Below, in pieces: positions 9,518-21,459 of a stretch of DNA of 64,000 nt. The notes beneath the pieces were generated by a model. That model did not search any database. It was given only the letters and a program-made list of their open reading frames with translations, and was not told the origin of the DNA. Numbering within the stretch: the stretch's first letter is position 1; each line of letters opens with the position of its first letter. Origin of the DNA: Ricordea florida (taxonomy: Eukaryota > Cnidaria > Anthozoa > Corallimorpharia > Ricordeidae). Made by a program: the position numbers and the translations under genes. Location of the stretch: assembly GCA_949710005.1 (NCBI GenBank), contig OX453274.1:31873714-31937713 (forward strand), given 5' to 3'.

Positions 9518-12500
9518 CCTAGCTAGTTTCTTGTGTTCGATTATGGTAGATTCCAGGACAAAGTCGACAGGTGTATTTCTCTAGACTCTTGGGCAATCAG
9601 TTGTAGACATTTTCTCCTTCTTTTTGGTGTTTAGCAGTGTATTTTTGTATATTGAAAATGTTAAGTTCAGATTTCTAACTCAAATGAAGGTGGATGGTTG
9701 CCACTGAAAATTCATTTTATGAAAATAGATCAGGTAACACCAAAATGAAGCTTATGTCTGTTGCTGTTTGCTTACTTATAATGTTATTGATACTTTAAAG
9801 TCAAGTTGTAATTCAAAGTTCAAGTAATTCAGGCTTATTTATGACCTCTGGGGAATGGTTTACCCTCTTGATCATCACATACACGGTTCACAAACATTTA
9901 CATCTCTTATAGTTTTGAAAGTTGTAGTGCCCTAGTTGGTTTGGTTATAATCTTTGCCAACAATCTTGAACTGACAGGCACTCTGTTATCTTGAGAACAA
10001 ATGGCAATCATTCCATACAATTTCTCCTTTCCTCTTCCCTTTCAGTATTGGGTAACCAATACAACACCATTTTTTTTATCATCAAGGTTTTGTGTTTGGA
10101 AATATATCCCAACATTGATTGAGCAGGATCACAGGAAAAATACCAGACTCCCATTTAGGTTATTTATTTTAAAAACGTGCACAAAATTCCCAAATTTGCA
10201 AAATGAAACAAGTCCCATCCAGGGAATCCATAACCAAGTTTGTTAGCTTGGACTAGTCTCACTCTTCCAAATATGTTTTTTTTGTGGGTATTCTAAAAAT
10301 CCTAAAGTGGTTACCTATCTGGTATTTTTTTCTGTGTAGTGGTGAAGGCATAATATGAAAAAGCTTAATATAAAAAAAAAACTAATTCTCTGTATCAGTC
10401 CAAGGCATTTTGGCAAAGATGGTACCTTCCTCCTTTGCTTCCTTCTAGTTTTGCTTTGTTTTAAAAACATCGTGCTCAAGCGAAACTTCAGTAGCTTGTA
10501 TTCAGTTTGTCCTAAGAATATTTTTTTTCATTCCATACAGTCAAATGATCCTAGCTTTTGTAAAGTAAAGTTATCAAAGTAGTTAAGTCTTGATAACAGT
10601 GAAATGGAAATAAACAAAATCAAGAATAAATGATATTGAATCTTAGAGATTAGACTTTTCAAGAGCAGTGGAAATAAATAATATGTATCATAGAATTTGG
10701 ATTTTTGTTTTAAAACTGATTTGATTTGAGTGTGCATTCATTTTCATTTCTACCTCATTTTTTAAACTAGTTGACAAAAAATGAAGTTCCAACTACGTGA
10801 ACGTATTAGACAAAACAGAAGCGTGGGATATTTTAATATATGATCTATGATGTAACCATTCTGAATACATCGGCGCAAATGATGTTCAGCGCTGTTAATT
10901 TATTCATTCCTACCAGACGCATGAATGAGTTCGACTCACTTCGTCTAAATCTTTGGCCACAAGCTTGGAGTGTCGCTGCAAAAATGACTTGTTAGTCGTA
11001 AAAAAAAAAATCTCTAGTTAAATTGTCTAATGCCCAGCGTTAAGTTAAATGAAGATCAATTGCGAAAATACGCCTGTAGAACGCAGGTTACTCGCGACAA
11101 AAGAATGGTAAGTGAGATCACTTTTCATTTTGGATAACATTGAGGTCGCTCTTTCTTTAGAGTTTATTTTATTTCGTTTCTTATTGCTTGCAAATTCTTA
11201 TATCGTCTGTCGTGAGACAAGTGTCTTTTTCTCCAAAAAAAAAAAAAAAAAGCACGGTTCACATGCCTCGCCTACACAGCACAGAAAATTTTGTTCGAGA
11301 CGAAAACTTGTTCCTGCAATCTTAATAACTGGTGATTTATTCTCAGAATACAATTTCCCCGTTCTTTACTTCGACCTTTTCTCGCCGAAAACTGTCAGTT
11401 TTGGGCAAAACCAGCTACCTGCGTGGTCACTGTAGATAATCCTAGCCGTTTTAATGTTCGTTGTGCCCCAACAGTTTTATCTTGTCTGAGGATAAGAAAA
11501 TCATGAACGGCGAGTTCAAACATGAAGAATGTAAAGTAATTTCTATATTGCCAACGAATTTCAGCTTGCTTAAAAAATAAGCCATCGAATCAACTCTTGC
11601 CGAAAACACATCGCATACACTGAAGGACTCTCATTCAACGAGCGTCCGCATTCTTTTCCGGTGTGCAGTCAAAATCTTCATACTGGAATCGGCTTAAACA
11701 GTTCTTGAACTCAATGTGAATTTTCATAAAAAAAATATTACCAGTGATACCGCAGTTTTATTTTTATTCTTATGCATGTTATATAACTTGGGTGCAATGA
11801 AATTTAGAGGATATATAAGTTCAAGTTCTGATGGGTGAAGTTTTTCTTCGTATTAAAATTCTGTCTGCCGACTCCAGACGAACTAATGCCCGGAAATTTA
11901 GAATCTCGAGATGTTGTATATGATGAAAGCTAAAAACAGGTGTGATCGAAAAAAAAAATCCACTTATTGTTAAATATTACTCTCGTAATGAAATCTTCCG
12001 AGGCGAAATTTTTCCACTTGTACTCATCTACGGTCCATCATGTTCCCTGTGGAAGCTTCGTTTTGCCCAATCAATTTTTTTTGGTGTGTAAGTATTTCAG
12101 GTAATTGCCATGTTAAGTCTTATATTCGCAGATTTTGGTGCAATCTTATTTGACGTAGATATGGAACTTATTTCAGTTTACTTGACAAGAAGAAGTGAAA
12201 ACAAATTATCACGCCACAAATATATGCGTGCGGTATCGTTGCACTAATAAAAAATACTTGAAAATGGTATCAAAGATGTTTATCAGACGGTTAAGAAATA
12301 TCTGAAACTCAACTGAACCGAAAACTGCCAGCAGACTTTAGAACGCAAAAACTCACACCACATCTTGGAAGCATAATATCTGCAAAAAAGAAACATTCAA
12401 GATACCAAAATAGCTAATGGCAAAAACATACTTAGACGAAACAAGAAATTGTCCACCCCATCTCGTAACACCCGTGTCTTTTGTGAAAATTAAAAATAAA

Positions 12501-12815
12501 AAAAAACTGAACATTTGTGCCCTTTAAACTCTTCTCGCTGAAGTCACGGTACTTCTTATCAGTCAATTAATCACGGGAGTGATCAATCAACTGAGAATGA
12601 ATAACTTATCGTATTTCGGTTCTGTGTTCAATTCATGTAAATTGAGGTGGAGTTCTTTTTTAAAAAAAAATTTAAGAAGACAATGAATAAATGGAGAATC
12701 GGTTGCAATCGAGAAATCAGAAGACCAACTCTTCGGTGGCCAAAGTAATTGCTGTTGCTGGATATTTTCAATAAATACTTACAACAAATCTATTAAAATT
12801 ACCACAAATATAAAC
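9518..12815. other. Intergenic stretch without a supported gene
   Basis: About 3.3 kb of AT-rich DNA with mononucleotide runs (for example A-runs near 10370 and 11236). The only coding-like item is a possible 26-codon exon at 11030-11107, listed separately. Confidence 0.5.
11030..11107 (+). other. Possible short first coding exon (weak)
   Basis: ATG opens 26 codons (MPSVKLNEDQLRKYACRTQ...) ending at ATG|GTAAGTG, a strong donor in phase 0. Composition is protein-like (charged, no low complexity), but no partner exon downstream can be identified. It may be chance. Confidence 0.2.
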
Positions 12816-12821
12816 TAGAAG

Positions 12822-13102
12822 CAAGGGCGTATCTAGGATCTGTCAAAGGGGGGGGGGGGGGGTCACACTGTGTCACATCCAGGGTACTTAACAGATTGTT
12901 ATGTCGACATCCACGCAGTGTTTTGCTAAATGTGAATTTGTTTCAGTGAGCGTGGGGGGAAGGGGGGGGGGGGAAGGAGGGACAAGCTTACAAAATACCT
13001 GCATAGATGAATTAAGTTCCGCGTAACATAAATTACTCTAATTTAGTCTCACAAGGGGGAGGGGGGCACGGGCACCCCAGGACCCCCCTAGCTACGCTCC
13101 TG
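12822..13102. mobile_element. MITE with GGGCGTAGCTAGG-type ends
   Basis: Left end CAAGGGCGTATCTAGGATC and right end CCTAGCTACGCTCCTG form imperfect inverted repeats, flanked by TAGAAG at 12816-12821 and 13103-13108. The interior is dominated by long G-runs. A truncated relative of the left end occurs near 22997. Confidence 0.75.
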
Positions 13103-13108
13103 TAGAAG

Positions 13109-13930
13109 TATATGACTATCACAGAACCACGCAAAACTCTGGAGTGCATGGACCTTTAAATATCGTGGATTGGGAGGGAAGTACTGCAGATATAAATAGG
13201 ACGATGGCGCGGAAGGGTCATTCATCGTGAATGCAAAAACGTAAATACCATCGTCTCTTGTGCATTTGCAGCCACCATACGGAGCGACCGAACCGATAAC
13301 CTGGGTAATAGGAACTTTGCGGGGTCATGCTCGTTTAATCAGGTTTTTCTATGTAAACTGACTTGCCTGAGTGATTAAAGGAGTTGATAAAGAAAGTAGG
13401 ATTAACGTAAGATAGTAAAGTTGCTGAAGTTTCAAGCCGATGTTTAAGCCTTTACCAAAGCGAATGTACCACCAGCGGCGAAACGGCACTCAGAGGAGTT
13501 GAGAATTTGCGAGAATGGCTCACGCAATGCACTTTTAAGGAGTTTTCTCTCGTGTTCTCCTTCCGGGAGAGTTTTACAAAGCGTTGATCAAAACAAAACT
13601 GATAAGTACGCCCGAAATACCCTTATCTAGTCTGTTTATTACGGTCTGTCCTCCCCTTGATTTATTTTTAGAAGAGGGAAAATAACGTGGTGTGTCGTTT
13701 GGTCTAAGATGTGCCCGAGAAGATAACATATGCCACTCTAGTATTTGGAAAAGATTAGAAGATAAGTGGACTAAAGCTGACAACGTATCGGGTACCAAGT
13801 TATATAAAGGAACAACAGCACAAAAAAAAATCATAATCAAAGTGAAACAAACTCTGAAATATTATATGGATTGGTCGAGACGATATATATCCACATGGTA
13901 CATTGAAACACAGTACTTCAGTGCATTACT
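13109..13930. other. Intergenic stretch, no gene seen
   Basis: No splice-bounded coding segment or recognisable repeat. The overlapping open frames on both strands do not resemble any protein I know. Confidence 0.4.
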
Positions 13931-14060
13931 GTTCAGTAGCTTTCCGAGAAATGATCACACTGCATGGTTTGATGAACTATTTGAAAAACTTAGAACCTCA
14001 CTGTATAGTAAAACAGACAGTACCGCAGTGCAGTACTGTCTAGTATCTTTCCAAAGAATG
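13931..14060. repeat. Diverged copy of the 106-bp repeat found at 40841-41610
   Basis: Shares TTACTGTTCAGTAGCTTTCC, CACTGCATGGTTTGATG and CACTGTATAGTAAAACA with the array in the IGSF9-like intron. About one and a fraction units, directly upstream of a decayed retrotransposon. Confidence 0.65.
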
Positions 14061-14235
14061 GCTCCCACCGTCCACGCCATTGCTGACCCCCTACCGAGAT
14101 CGAAGAGGAAAAGCACCTGGTACAGACTCGATCCCAGTGTAAACTTACGAGTCTGGTGGTCCATAGCTGATCTAGAAGCTGAGCTGTTTCCGTCCATGTG
14201 ATTTAAGAGAGAATTCCAAAGATTGAAGGATGCTT

Positions 14236-15535
14236 GTATCGTCCATGCTCCTGTACAAGCGAAAAGGGAATAGGCTGCAAGCATGCGACAACCACCGCGG
14301 CATCTCGGTGCTCTCCGTCGAGGCGGGAAGATTCTGGCCAGAATTTTGCTGAACCGTCTGAATTAACACTTGGAGCAATATCTGCTTAGGAATCGGTACG
14401 GGTTCAGCACGGTCGTGTTACAGCGGACATGATCTTTGCTTCGTGCTGAATGCAAGAGAAGTGTCAAGTGCAGAATGCCAGTCTCTACACCACGTTCGAA
14501 GATGTGATAAACGCCTTCGACATTGTATGCCCAGAGGGGCTCTAGAAGATCATGCAAAGCTCATCTCGCTGGTTATACAATTCCACGATGGCTAGCAAGC
14601 AAATATGCAGGATGACGGAGATCACTTGCCCCTCTCTCTTCAGTTTGGTGTTCTTGGGCATGCTGACCGACGCTTTTCATCATGGTGTCGTTGGGGTTCT
14701 AGGGTTGTACAATATACGGCGACTGCGGGCGAAAACCATAGTCCAGGAGGACACAGAACGCGACTTTAATTTCTTTTCACTGCGGGCGATTGCACGTTAT
14801 GGGCTAGTATCTAGTCTGATGTGCAAGAAATTATGGGCCTGTTCTAAAAAGCCTCTGATGACTTCGGTCTCGTAATAAATACGAAGAAGACAGAAGTGAT
14901 GTACGAACAACCTCTTGGGAGACCCTTAACAGAGCCAAACGTCTCGGTGAATAGCCAGAAGCTGACAAGTTTGTTTACCTCTGCAGAACGCTGTCACGGT
15001 CTGTTAACATCGAGGAGGTCTTCTACGGAATAGCCCGGGCAAACTCGGCTTTTAGCAGGCTCCGTGTCAGAGTCCGAGAAATGGGTGGAATCAGCCAGCA
15101 GATTAAGCTCAAAGTGCTTAAACAATATGCTTTCCTCTCCCTGCTGTATGCTTGTTAAACCTCAGGTTCAGTGTACTGCCGGCACGTCAGGCAGCTGGAC
15201 TCTTTCCATGAGATGTCTCAGGAATTTGTAGCGCATCTAATAGCAGGACAAGGTTCCAGATCCAGAGGCACTCCAGAGGGCTGATATTGCGAGCATTTGT
15301 GCGATACTCAAGCGCTCCCAGCTCAGGTGGGCACGTCATGGGTGCCGCATGTCTCATGACCGACTGCTATATTGCAAGCTGAACAAGGAAGGCAAAAGCT
15401 CTTGTGGAGGTCAAACGGAGGCACTACGAGGACTCCCTGAGGGTAACCCTGAAGTGCTGCAGCATGAGTCCTGACTCCTGGGAAGAAGCCGTACAGGACC
15501 CACGCTCTGCCTTGCTCGCCCTGACCGACTAATTA
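14236..15535 (+). pseudogene. Decayed non-LTR retrotransposon reverse transcriptase
   Basis: Pieces of one reverse transcriptase-like polyprotein appear in order but in shifting frames and with stops: ACDNHRGISVLS near 14281, RVTADMIFAS near 14415, TTFEDVINAFDIV near 14490, then TKKTEVMYEQP near 14883, and QLRWARHGCRMSHDRLL near 15323. These are the RT fingers/palm words and the C-terminal LRWAGH-type region common in animal non-LTR elements of the RTE/Jockey kind. The catalytic aspartate box is not visible in an intact form. A dead copy that cannot mobilise itself; the exact clade is not assigned. Confidence 0.8.
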
Positions 15536-18434
15536 CACGGGCCTCAGTACTATTTTCCCGAAAATTTTAGATGCAATTTTAAGTTTTACGAAAGTGAGAA
15601 TTTTTCAGATTCCTTTCTCAATCGTATTTTCCAATCCGAAAATTCTAGGTTTCCTTGTTCTACGAAAAATAGTCTCACTTGGGGATTGAAATGCGAAAAT
15701 GAAACTTTAGAAAATCTTAGGGAATTTATCAGATATGCTACGAAAATTGTACCTGAATGGAACGGTCAGCTAGAAATTTTTAGCCTTCCTCAAGCTATAG
15801 AAAATTTTAGGCAATTTTTGTTTCTCCGAACAGATATTTTACTGACAACAGTCGTTGGGTACCCTTGACTGAATTGAAGGGTCGCACTGTCCTTGATGTC
15901 AAACATGTCAGACTTGACGAAATTCGTAGTCGCGTTCTGTTTATCGTCTGAATATGAGCTTCCGGCAGTCAAGACGTCTGATATATATTGGGCCCGCGCA
16001 ACGTTGTCACGTGAGGTTAAAAAATGTGACCGCACCTTGGATAAAAAAAGATTGTTATTTCCGATATTCTGCTATCAAGATTGTATTCCGATTTATAAAA
16101 GTTTGCGCTGTTGCACGTAGACGGTGCTGACTCGCATTGATCAAGTCTTCGAAGAATAATTGATCGCATGGTCGGGATGGTTACTCGAACGTTTGGACCT
16201 TGTGCCACTCAAGATAAATACTGTTTTGTGAAAGTTTGATGTGGATGTTGATCGTTAGTTCTTATTCTCCGTGCCAGGGAAGTGTTGGATCATCTTTGCA
16301 AGTAGAATCTAAGGTGTGTTAAGTTGTTTTAAATACGGGATTATTTTCTTAGTCGCCGGGTAAATTAGGAAGGCCCTTAATATAGCTTATCTAAAGTCCT
16401 GACCTGATTCGTATTTATCAGACATGAATGTTCGGTTTTCGTGACACGGGGTACAACTGTGTGCAACTTGGCTCAGGCAGTTTCAACTCCTCGCTAAGTG
16501 ATTCGCTCGAATGAAAGCAAACCATCAGTCGTTTTTGTTTCATACACGACCTGCGTCTGGACAACGAGTCAAAAGATACGTTCTGGAAAAATAAAAAACC
16601 TATTGCTAATCTTACGTTCTGATATTCAGATTTATCAGACATGAATATTTGGTTTTCGTGACTCTAGGAACGATAGTGCAGTTTGGCTCGGGCAATTTCA
16701 CACTATCTTTACTCGAGCAAATAAAGGCAGATCGTTTTTCGTTTTTGTGTCTCATACGCTACCTACGGTATGACAATAAACCAAAAGCTACCGTATTCTA
16801 CGACACTCTGAAAAAAGGCAAAAACGTTAGCTCCACTTTGTTATGCTTTGTAGCAGCATTTATCGAATAATGACAATAATATATCGGGAAAATTCGCAAC
16901 CACGTATTGGTGCATAATCAGGCAACAACTTTGCTCGCAGACTTGCTTATACTAGAAACTAATCTGAGAGAATACACTTGTGCTGAGAGAGTTTTATAAT
17001 GTTTTTGTTGGGAACTCAACTGTCTTTTTCGTGCCAAACTTGAGTAAACTTGTTCAAACTCTTGAACTCGTTCCTAAATAAAGGATTTAGCTTTACGGTC
17101 TGTTTATCGTCTGTTGTGTAGAATTAACTTTATAGTAACTGCAGGATTTAAGTAAGAGCTTATCCAAAGATCAAAATTGGCAACAATGGGATGAGATTAA
17201 GATCAGTCATGTCCAACGATGCGTGGGCCTCTCGCAAGAAACGCGCATCCTTCGCGGCAAACACCAAGGACACAGCCACTAAAATTCACTCTTCAAGAGT
17301 TCCTTCTAGATAAGTTGTGCATGCTTGCGTTCGCGCTGAAGAACACACGGAAATTGTCGCTCCACGAGCTACCTGTCAGTTATAATCAGTTATAACGTAG
17401 TGCAAAAGAGGTTGTAAAAAAAAAAGAATAATTTTAGAATTTTAAGGCCTCCAAAATGTGAACATGGCTGGACTGAGGCTTTAACTCATTTCTATGAAGT
17501 GGTGTCCGTTTTGTCTCATCTAATCCGTAGCGTAAATGTAACGGGTGCAAACATTTTTTTCCCACTATTGTATTTTCAAAATTAAACTATTTGTTCTGGT
17601 CAGTGTCCAGTGAAAACAGCTCCAGGATTTAACTCATACGGCGAGCGTTACTCGTGTTACGTGAACTAGTGATATTTGAGCGAAAGACCAAATAAATAAT
17701 GGGCTAGAATGATAACAAAATATATGAAGTTTGGATTCAAACGATTTGCTGTTTTCCCTGGCTGTCAGTGGCGAGGATGGAAGTGGATTATAACTTGAAA
17801 AACTGAGGTCAAATTTTTTTTTAGTTTGGTCAACTTACATTGCAAAACTCATCGTTCTAAAACAGTGATACCTTTGCTGGGAATTTTCCTTCACACGAAA
17901 ATTGCTGGGGAAACGGTCTGAAATGTAGTTTCTAGCTGGAAAAAGAAAACGAATTTTCTGGCTGGTAAAATTTACAGTGCATTCTGGGATTCATTGGCCC
18001 GACTATGTTTGCTGGCTACGGCATAGGCCAGGAAGCGCGTGTAAATTGATAAATCTTTTCTTAACCGTACAATGTGAGCATTCGTTGGCATCTGATTTCT
18101 GCTGCACTGTGCCATGTATATTTAACGTCAGTGATAAACTGTGCTGGGAAAAAGGCTGCAATTTCCTTTTCCTTGCTGGGAAAATTAGGACTGTGCCTGT
18201 TTGCTGGCAAGTAAGGTAGAAAATATACATTCCTGGCTGAGAGAAAAGATCTCCGACACAAAACTTGGCTGGGAAGTACATTTTCGTATCTTCATCTGGC
18301 TGGCTCTGAGGAGCTGATATTATTTACTCACGAAAGTTAATTATCAACCGAATATCACTCAGGGACTGTTAGATAATCGTTTTGGTCGAAAACGAATTAA
18401 TTTTGGGAATTTTCTCGTTGAGTACTCACGCCAC
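15536..18434. other. Intergenic stretch with weak repeats
   Basis: No gene seen. 15545-15830 is rich in GAAAATTTTAG-like words. A diverged direct duplication of about 217 bp covers 16415-16850. 17940-18290 has scattered GCTGGGAAA/GCTGGTAAA words. Confidence 0.45.
16415..16850 (+). repeat. Diverged tandem duplication, period about 217 bp
   Basis: Two direct copies begin with ATCAGACATGAATGTTCGG and ATCAGACATGAATATTTGG, followed in the same order by GGTTTTCGTGAC, TTGGCTCxGGCA and CGTTTTTGT words. No coding function seen. Confidence 0.6.
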
Positions 18435-18600
18435 GAGTCTCTGATAGCTAAGTGGTACAGCGTCCCACTAGAAATCGGAAGGCCATAGGTTCGCCGACTC
18501 TTACTGGCAGAACTCTGGATTAATTTTTCAAATTCACCAGGCTCAACATTTACTTGTTCATGTGTTAAAAACTGAATCCACGCGGCAAAGCTCTGTGAAT
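18435..18600 (+). repeat. tRNA-derived SINE head
   Basis: A box-like TAGCTAAGTGGTACAGCG and B box-like GGTTCGCCGAC stand at tRNA-like spacing (18448-18495). The tail is not delimited. No cloverleaf for a working tRNA can be built. Confidence 0.5.
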
Positions 18601-18767
18601 TGCATTCGAACGGAAAAAATCTACTTTTTTTAACATATCCGTCTGATTATTTCGTTCCCCGCTAGCAGAGGCCTCGTTTCCTTGTATTCAGGAAAAGAGG
18701 CCTCTGCTAACCGGGAAATTATTTCTCCCAACTGCCCTAAATTGACTTACGGAGGCCTACAAATCCC

Positions 18768-19038
18768 GGGGGGGGACTCCCATATGGAATGGACGGGGAT
18801 GCTCGTCGTCTCGCTTAGGGGGTGTTAATTTCGGATTTTGGTCTCGCTTAGGGTGTTCTGGGCAAAATGTCATTAGTTTTAGCCGTCAAGGTCTCGTTAA
18901 GGGTTGCACGCGAAGAAATAACAAAACAGAAAGAATTTTGATTTTGTGATTTTAGGGGTCGGCATAAGCTTCGGCCACGCCCAGATTGGTCTCGACGAGC
19001 ATCCCTGTCCACTCCATATGGGAGCCCCCCCCCCCCCC
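18768..19038. mobile_element. MITE family 1, copy 1 (GGGGACTCCCATATGG ends)
   Basis: Inverted ends: GGGGGGGACTCCCATATGG, then GGACGGGGATGCTCGTCG, at the left; the complementary CGACGAGCATCCC...CCATATGGGAG at the right, each capped by a G- or C-run. Inside are repeated TCTCGCTTAGGG words. Same family as 35487-35765 with the interior in the opposite direction. Confidence 0.85.
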
Positions 19039-21202
19039 AGTGCTGCAATACTGGTGTGCAAAGAGGTTAACACGACAAGTGGGGTCTGACATTACCCTAA
19101 TGGAATACGTCATGAAATACGTCATTCAAAACCAACGTTAAACAAACTCTGTTCTAGATACAGGTGGTACTTCAGATGTCTCTGACCAACATATCAAATC
19201 TCTTACAAACGGGAGAATCTACGAAATGATTACTTAAACGGTACCCTACTGAAGTTTATGCTTCCCTTGTTTGAAACTATCAGGAAATGATCACTACGAA
19301 GAGAGGAGACATAGTCAAAGGAACTTGCACTTGGTATTGCGTTCGCTTTATTTATTGTTGCAAATAAAAGACCACCTTAAATAACAATATTTGACTCGAA
19401 AAATTTTGCGCCGATTTCAGTTTTGAAGTTATCGAGTGTTATCCTCAGATGGCATATTTGACACTGCGGTTTTACATACTTTGCACCATCTTTGATTTGA
19501 CAAGTGTTTCTCTGATACTATTTTAAGAATTGAAGAGATCATTTATTTTGCCCCCTCTGTTCGGTTTATTTTAACGATAATTTTGCATTGGCCCATAGAG
19601 AGCAGCAAAACTAAAGCTTTGACTCGAAGTAGCAAAAATTCTTTCCTTCCCTTTAACGATCACAGGGTTAAAAAATTACCGTACACCAAAAGATAATATC
19701 ATTAATGTCAATGTGAGGTAAAAATAGTTGGAGCTATGAAAGATTTATCATATGTTGGAAGCTCGATTTTTTAAAAATTTGTTTCGTGCATTTGATTTCC
19801 TGCTTGAAAACTCATGCTGTAGTCTTGTTTAAAGCGCGCTGCGATGGAATTTTCATGGGGAGTTTTTGTAAATCCGATATTATAGTCATATTAATCCCCT
19901 ATAGCTCATGCAAATGAGGTTTAGCATCAGCTTGGGGGAATCAATTCACACTGGGTGGCCTCTACTGCATGCCGGTTTCCGCTTGGAATGGCTGGTTTTG
20001 AACAATCCAGCTTTCCTCTTTGTAAAGTGTATTACATCTAATGCGATGCTTTTATTAATACATCTCATGTTGCCATTCGGTAAGTAAAAAGTATGGCTAC
20101 AAATTTTGACTCGCGGAGAAGACATCTACAATGCATTCTAACTGTTAACGCGTAAAATCTTTCGCCGGAACAGCCCTTGCTGTGTCGCTATCAATCTTAC
20201 TTTTTCTTTGTCATCTTTACAGGATTTTAATTTTCAAGACATTTTTCACTAACAAAGGTAAGAAAAGTCTCTGTTTAGTCTTTTATCTCCATTCAAGTTT
20301 AATATTCTCGTTACCATTGTGAGCGATGATGTTACTAGCATCGTTAAACAAATAGAATAATCGAAACACTTTTAGAAATTACAGGAGATGGATTCATTTT
20401 GTTGCCGTTCCTTTAGCGAATTTTATTTGTTTGCCGAAGAGAGGTTTACAAGTATAGATTTCTCTTTGTTGAGTTGTCCTCAGGTAAAATGTTTTGAACT
20501 GAAAGGAGGATTCTGTAGCCTTTTAAATAAATTCATATTTTCGCTCGGTTTATTCAGCCCACGGGAAACCATACCAATCTTAATTTGTGAAATTTCAAAT
20601 GAATACAGTGAATGCAAGTTGAGCACTAGATTAAAAAAGTTTACAAAGAGGATTACAAAGATTGAAGATAAACTTATAATTCAATGGTACAGGACAGTGT
20701 GCTTCACGTGAGACCTCTATCGTGCTACGATGATTTGAGTACAAAGATCACAACAACAGACCAAGTAACAAAACGTTGCGCAATACCAAATACCACCGCT
20801 CGCCGGTCCCTGGTCTCTAGTAGTTAAACCTTGGACAGTGGTAGTAAATTTGTATTATTTCGCTCTCAAGCTTCAAGAATTTTAAAAATTTCTTCACCCC
20901 CGCGGAAGCTTATCAAGCAACATTTGAGAATCTCAAATGCAAATTGTCGTCGTAGACGAAACAATCTGAAGATGATTCGAAAATCCGAAATGTGGTTCAA
21001 ATTTTGCTCGGATTTGAGTTTTTTTCATTGTATATTTAGTTATGGGAGAAGCCTTAAAGTTTGTTAAAAAGAACTTGCGGTTTTTGTACAGCATGCAGTT
21101 TGCTAAACCAGCGTCTTTTTCACCCAGACAAAGATGCCTCTGATTCGTCTCGAATCTGATTGTCAATATGTCAAACCAAGGTATCGAGATAAATTGTGTT
21201 CA
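19039..21202. other. Intergenic stretch, no gene seen
   Basis: AT-rich, with no splice-bounded coding segment and no clear mobile element. Confidence 0.4.
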
Positions 21203-21459
21203 CTTAGGTTGTTTACCATTTACCGTAAATTCCCGGAAATTTCGGTTCGGAATTTTCGTTCGGAAAGAACGGTACGTGTCGTTTACCATTTGCCCCCATT
21301 CGGAACTCCTCTGGCGTCCCAACCGGGAAAACGGGACTACCTTTTCAGAATTTCCGTTTGTCCCGGGAATTTTCCAGTGGGACGAACCGAAAAAACGTTT
21401 ACCATTTACATCCCAACCGGAATTTCCGGGAATTTGTGGTAAATGGTAAACAACCTTAG
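21203..21459. mobile_element. MITE with CTTAGGTTGTTTACCATTTACC ends
   Basis: Left end CTTAGGTTGTTTACCATTTA and right end TAAATGGTAAACAACCTTAG are near-perfect inverted repeats. Internal repeats of GTTTACCATTT and of CCGGAATTTCCGG-like words follow. No transposase; target duplication not clear. Confidence 0.8.

Noticed and set aside
13574..14875. Overlapping frames of 60-170 codons on both strands
   Set aside because: They follow no protein family; the real content is a decayed reverse transcriptase in shifting frames and a repeat copy.
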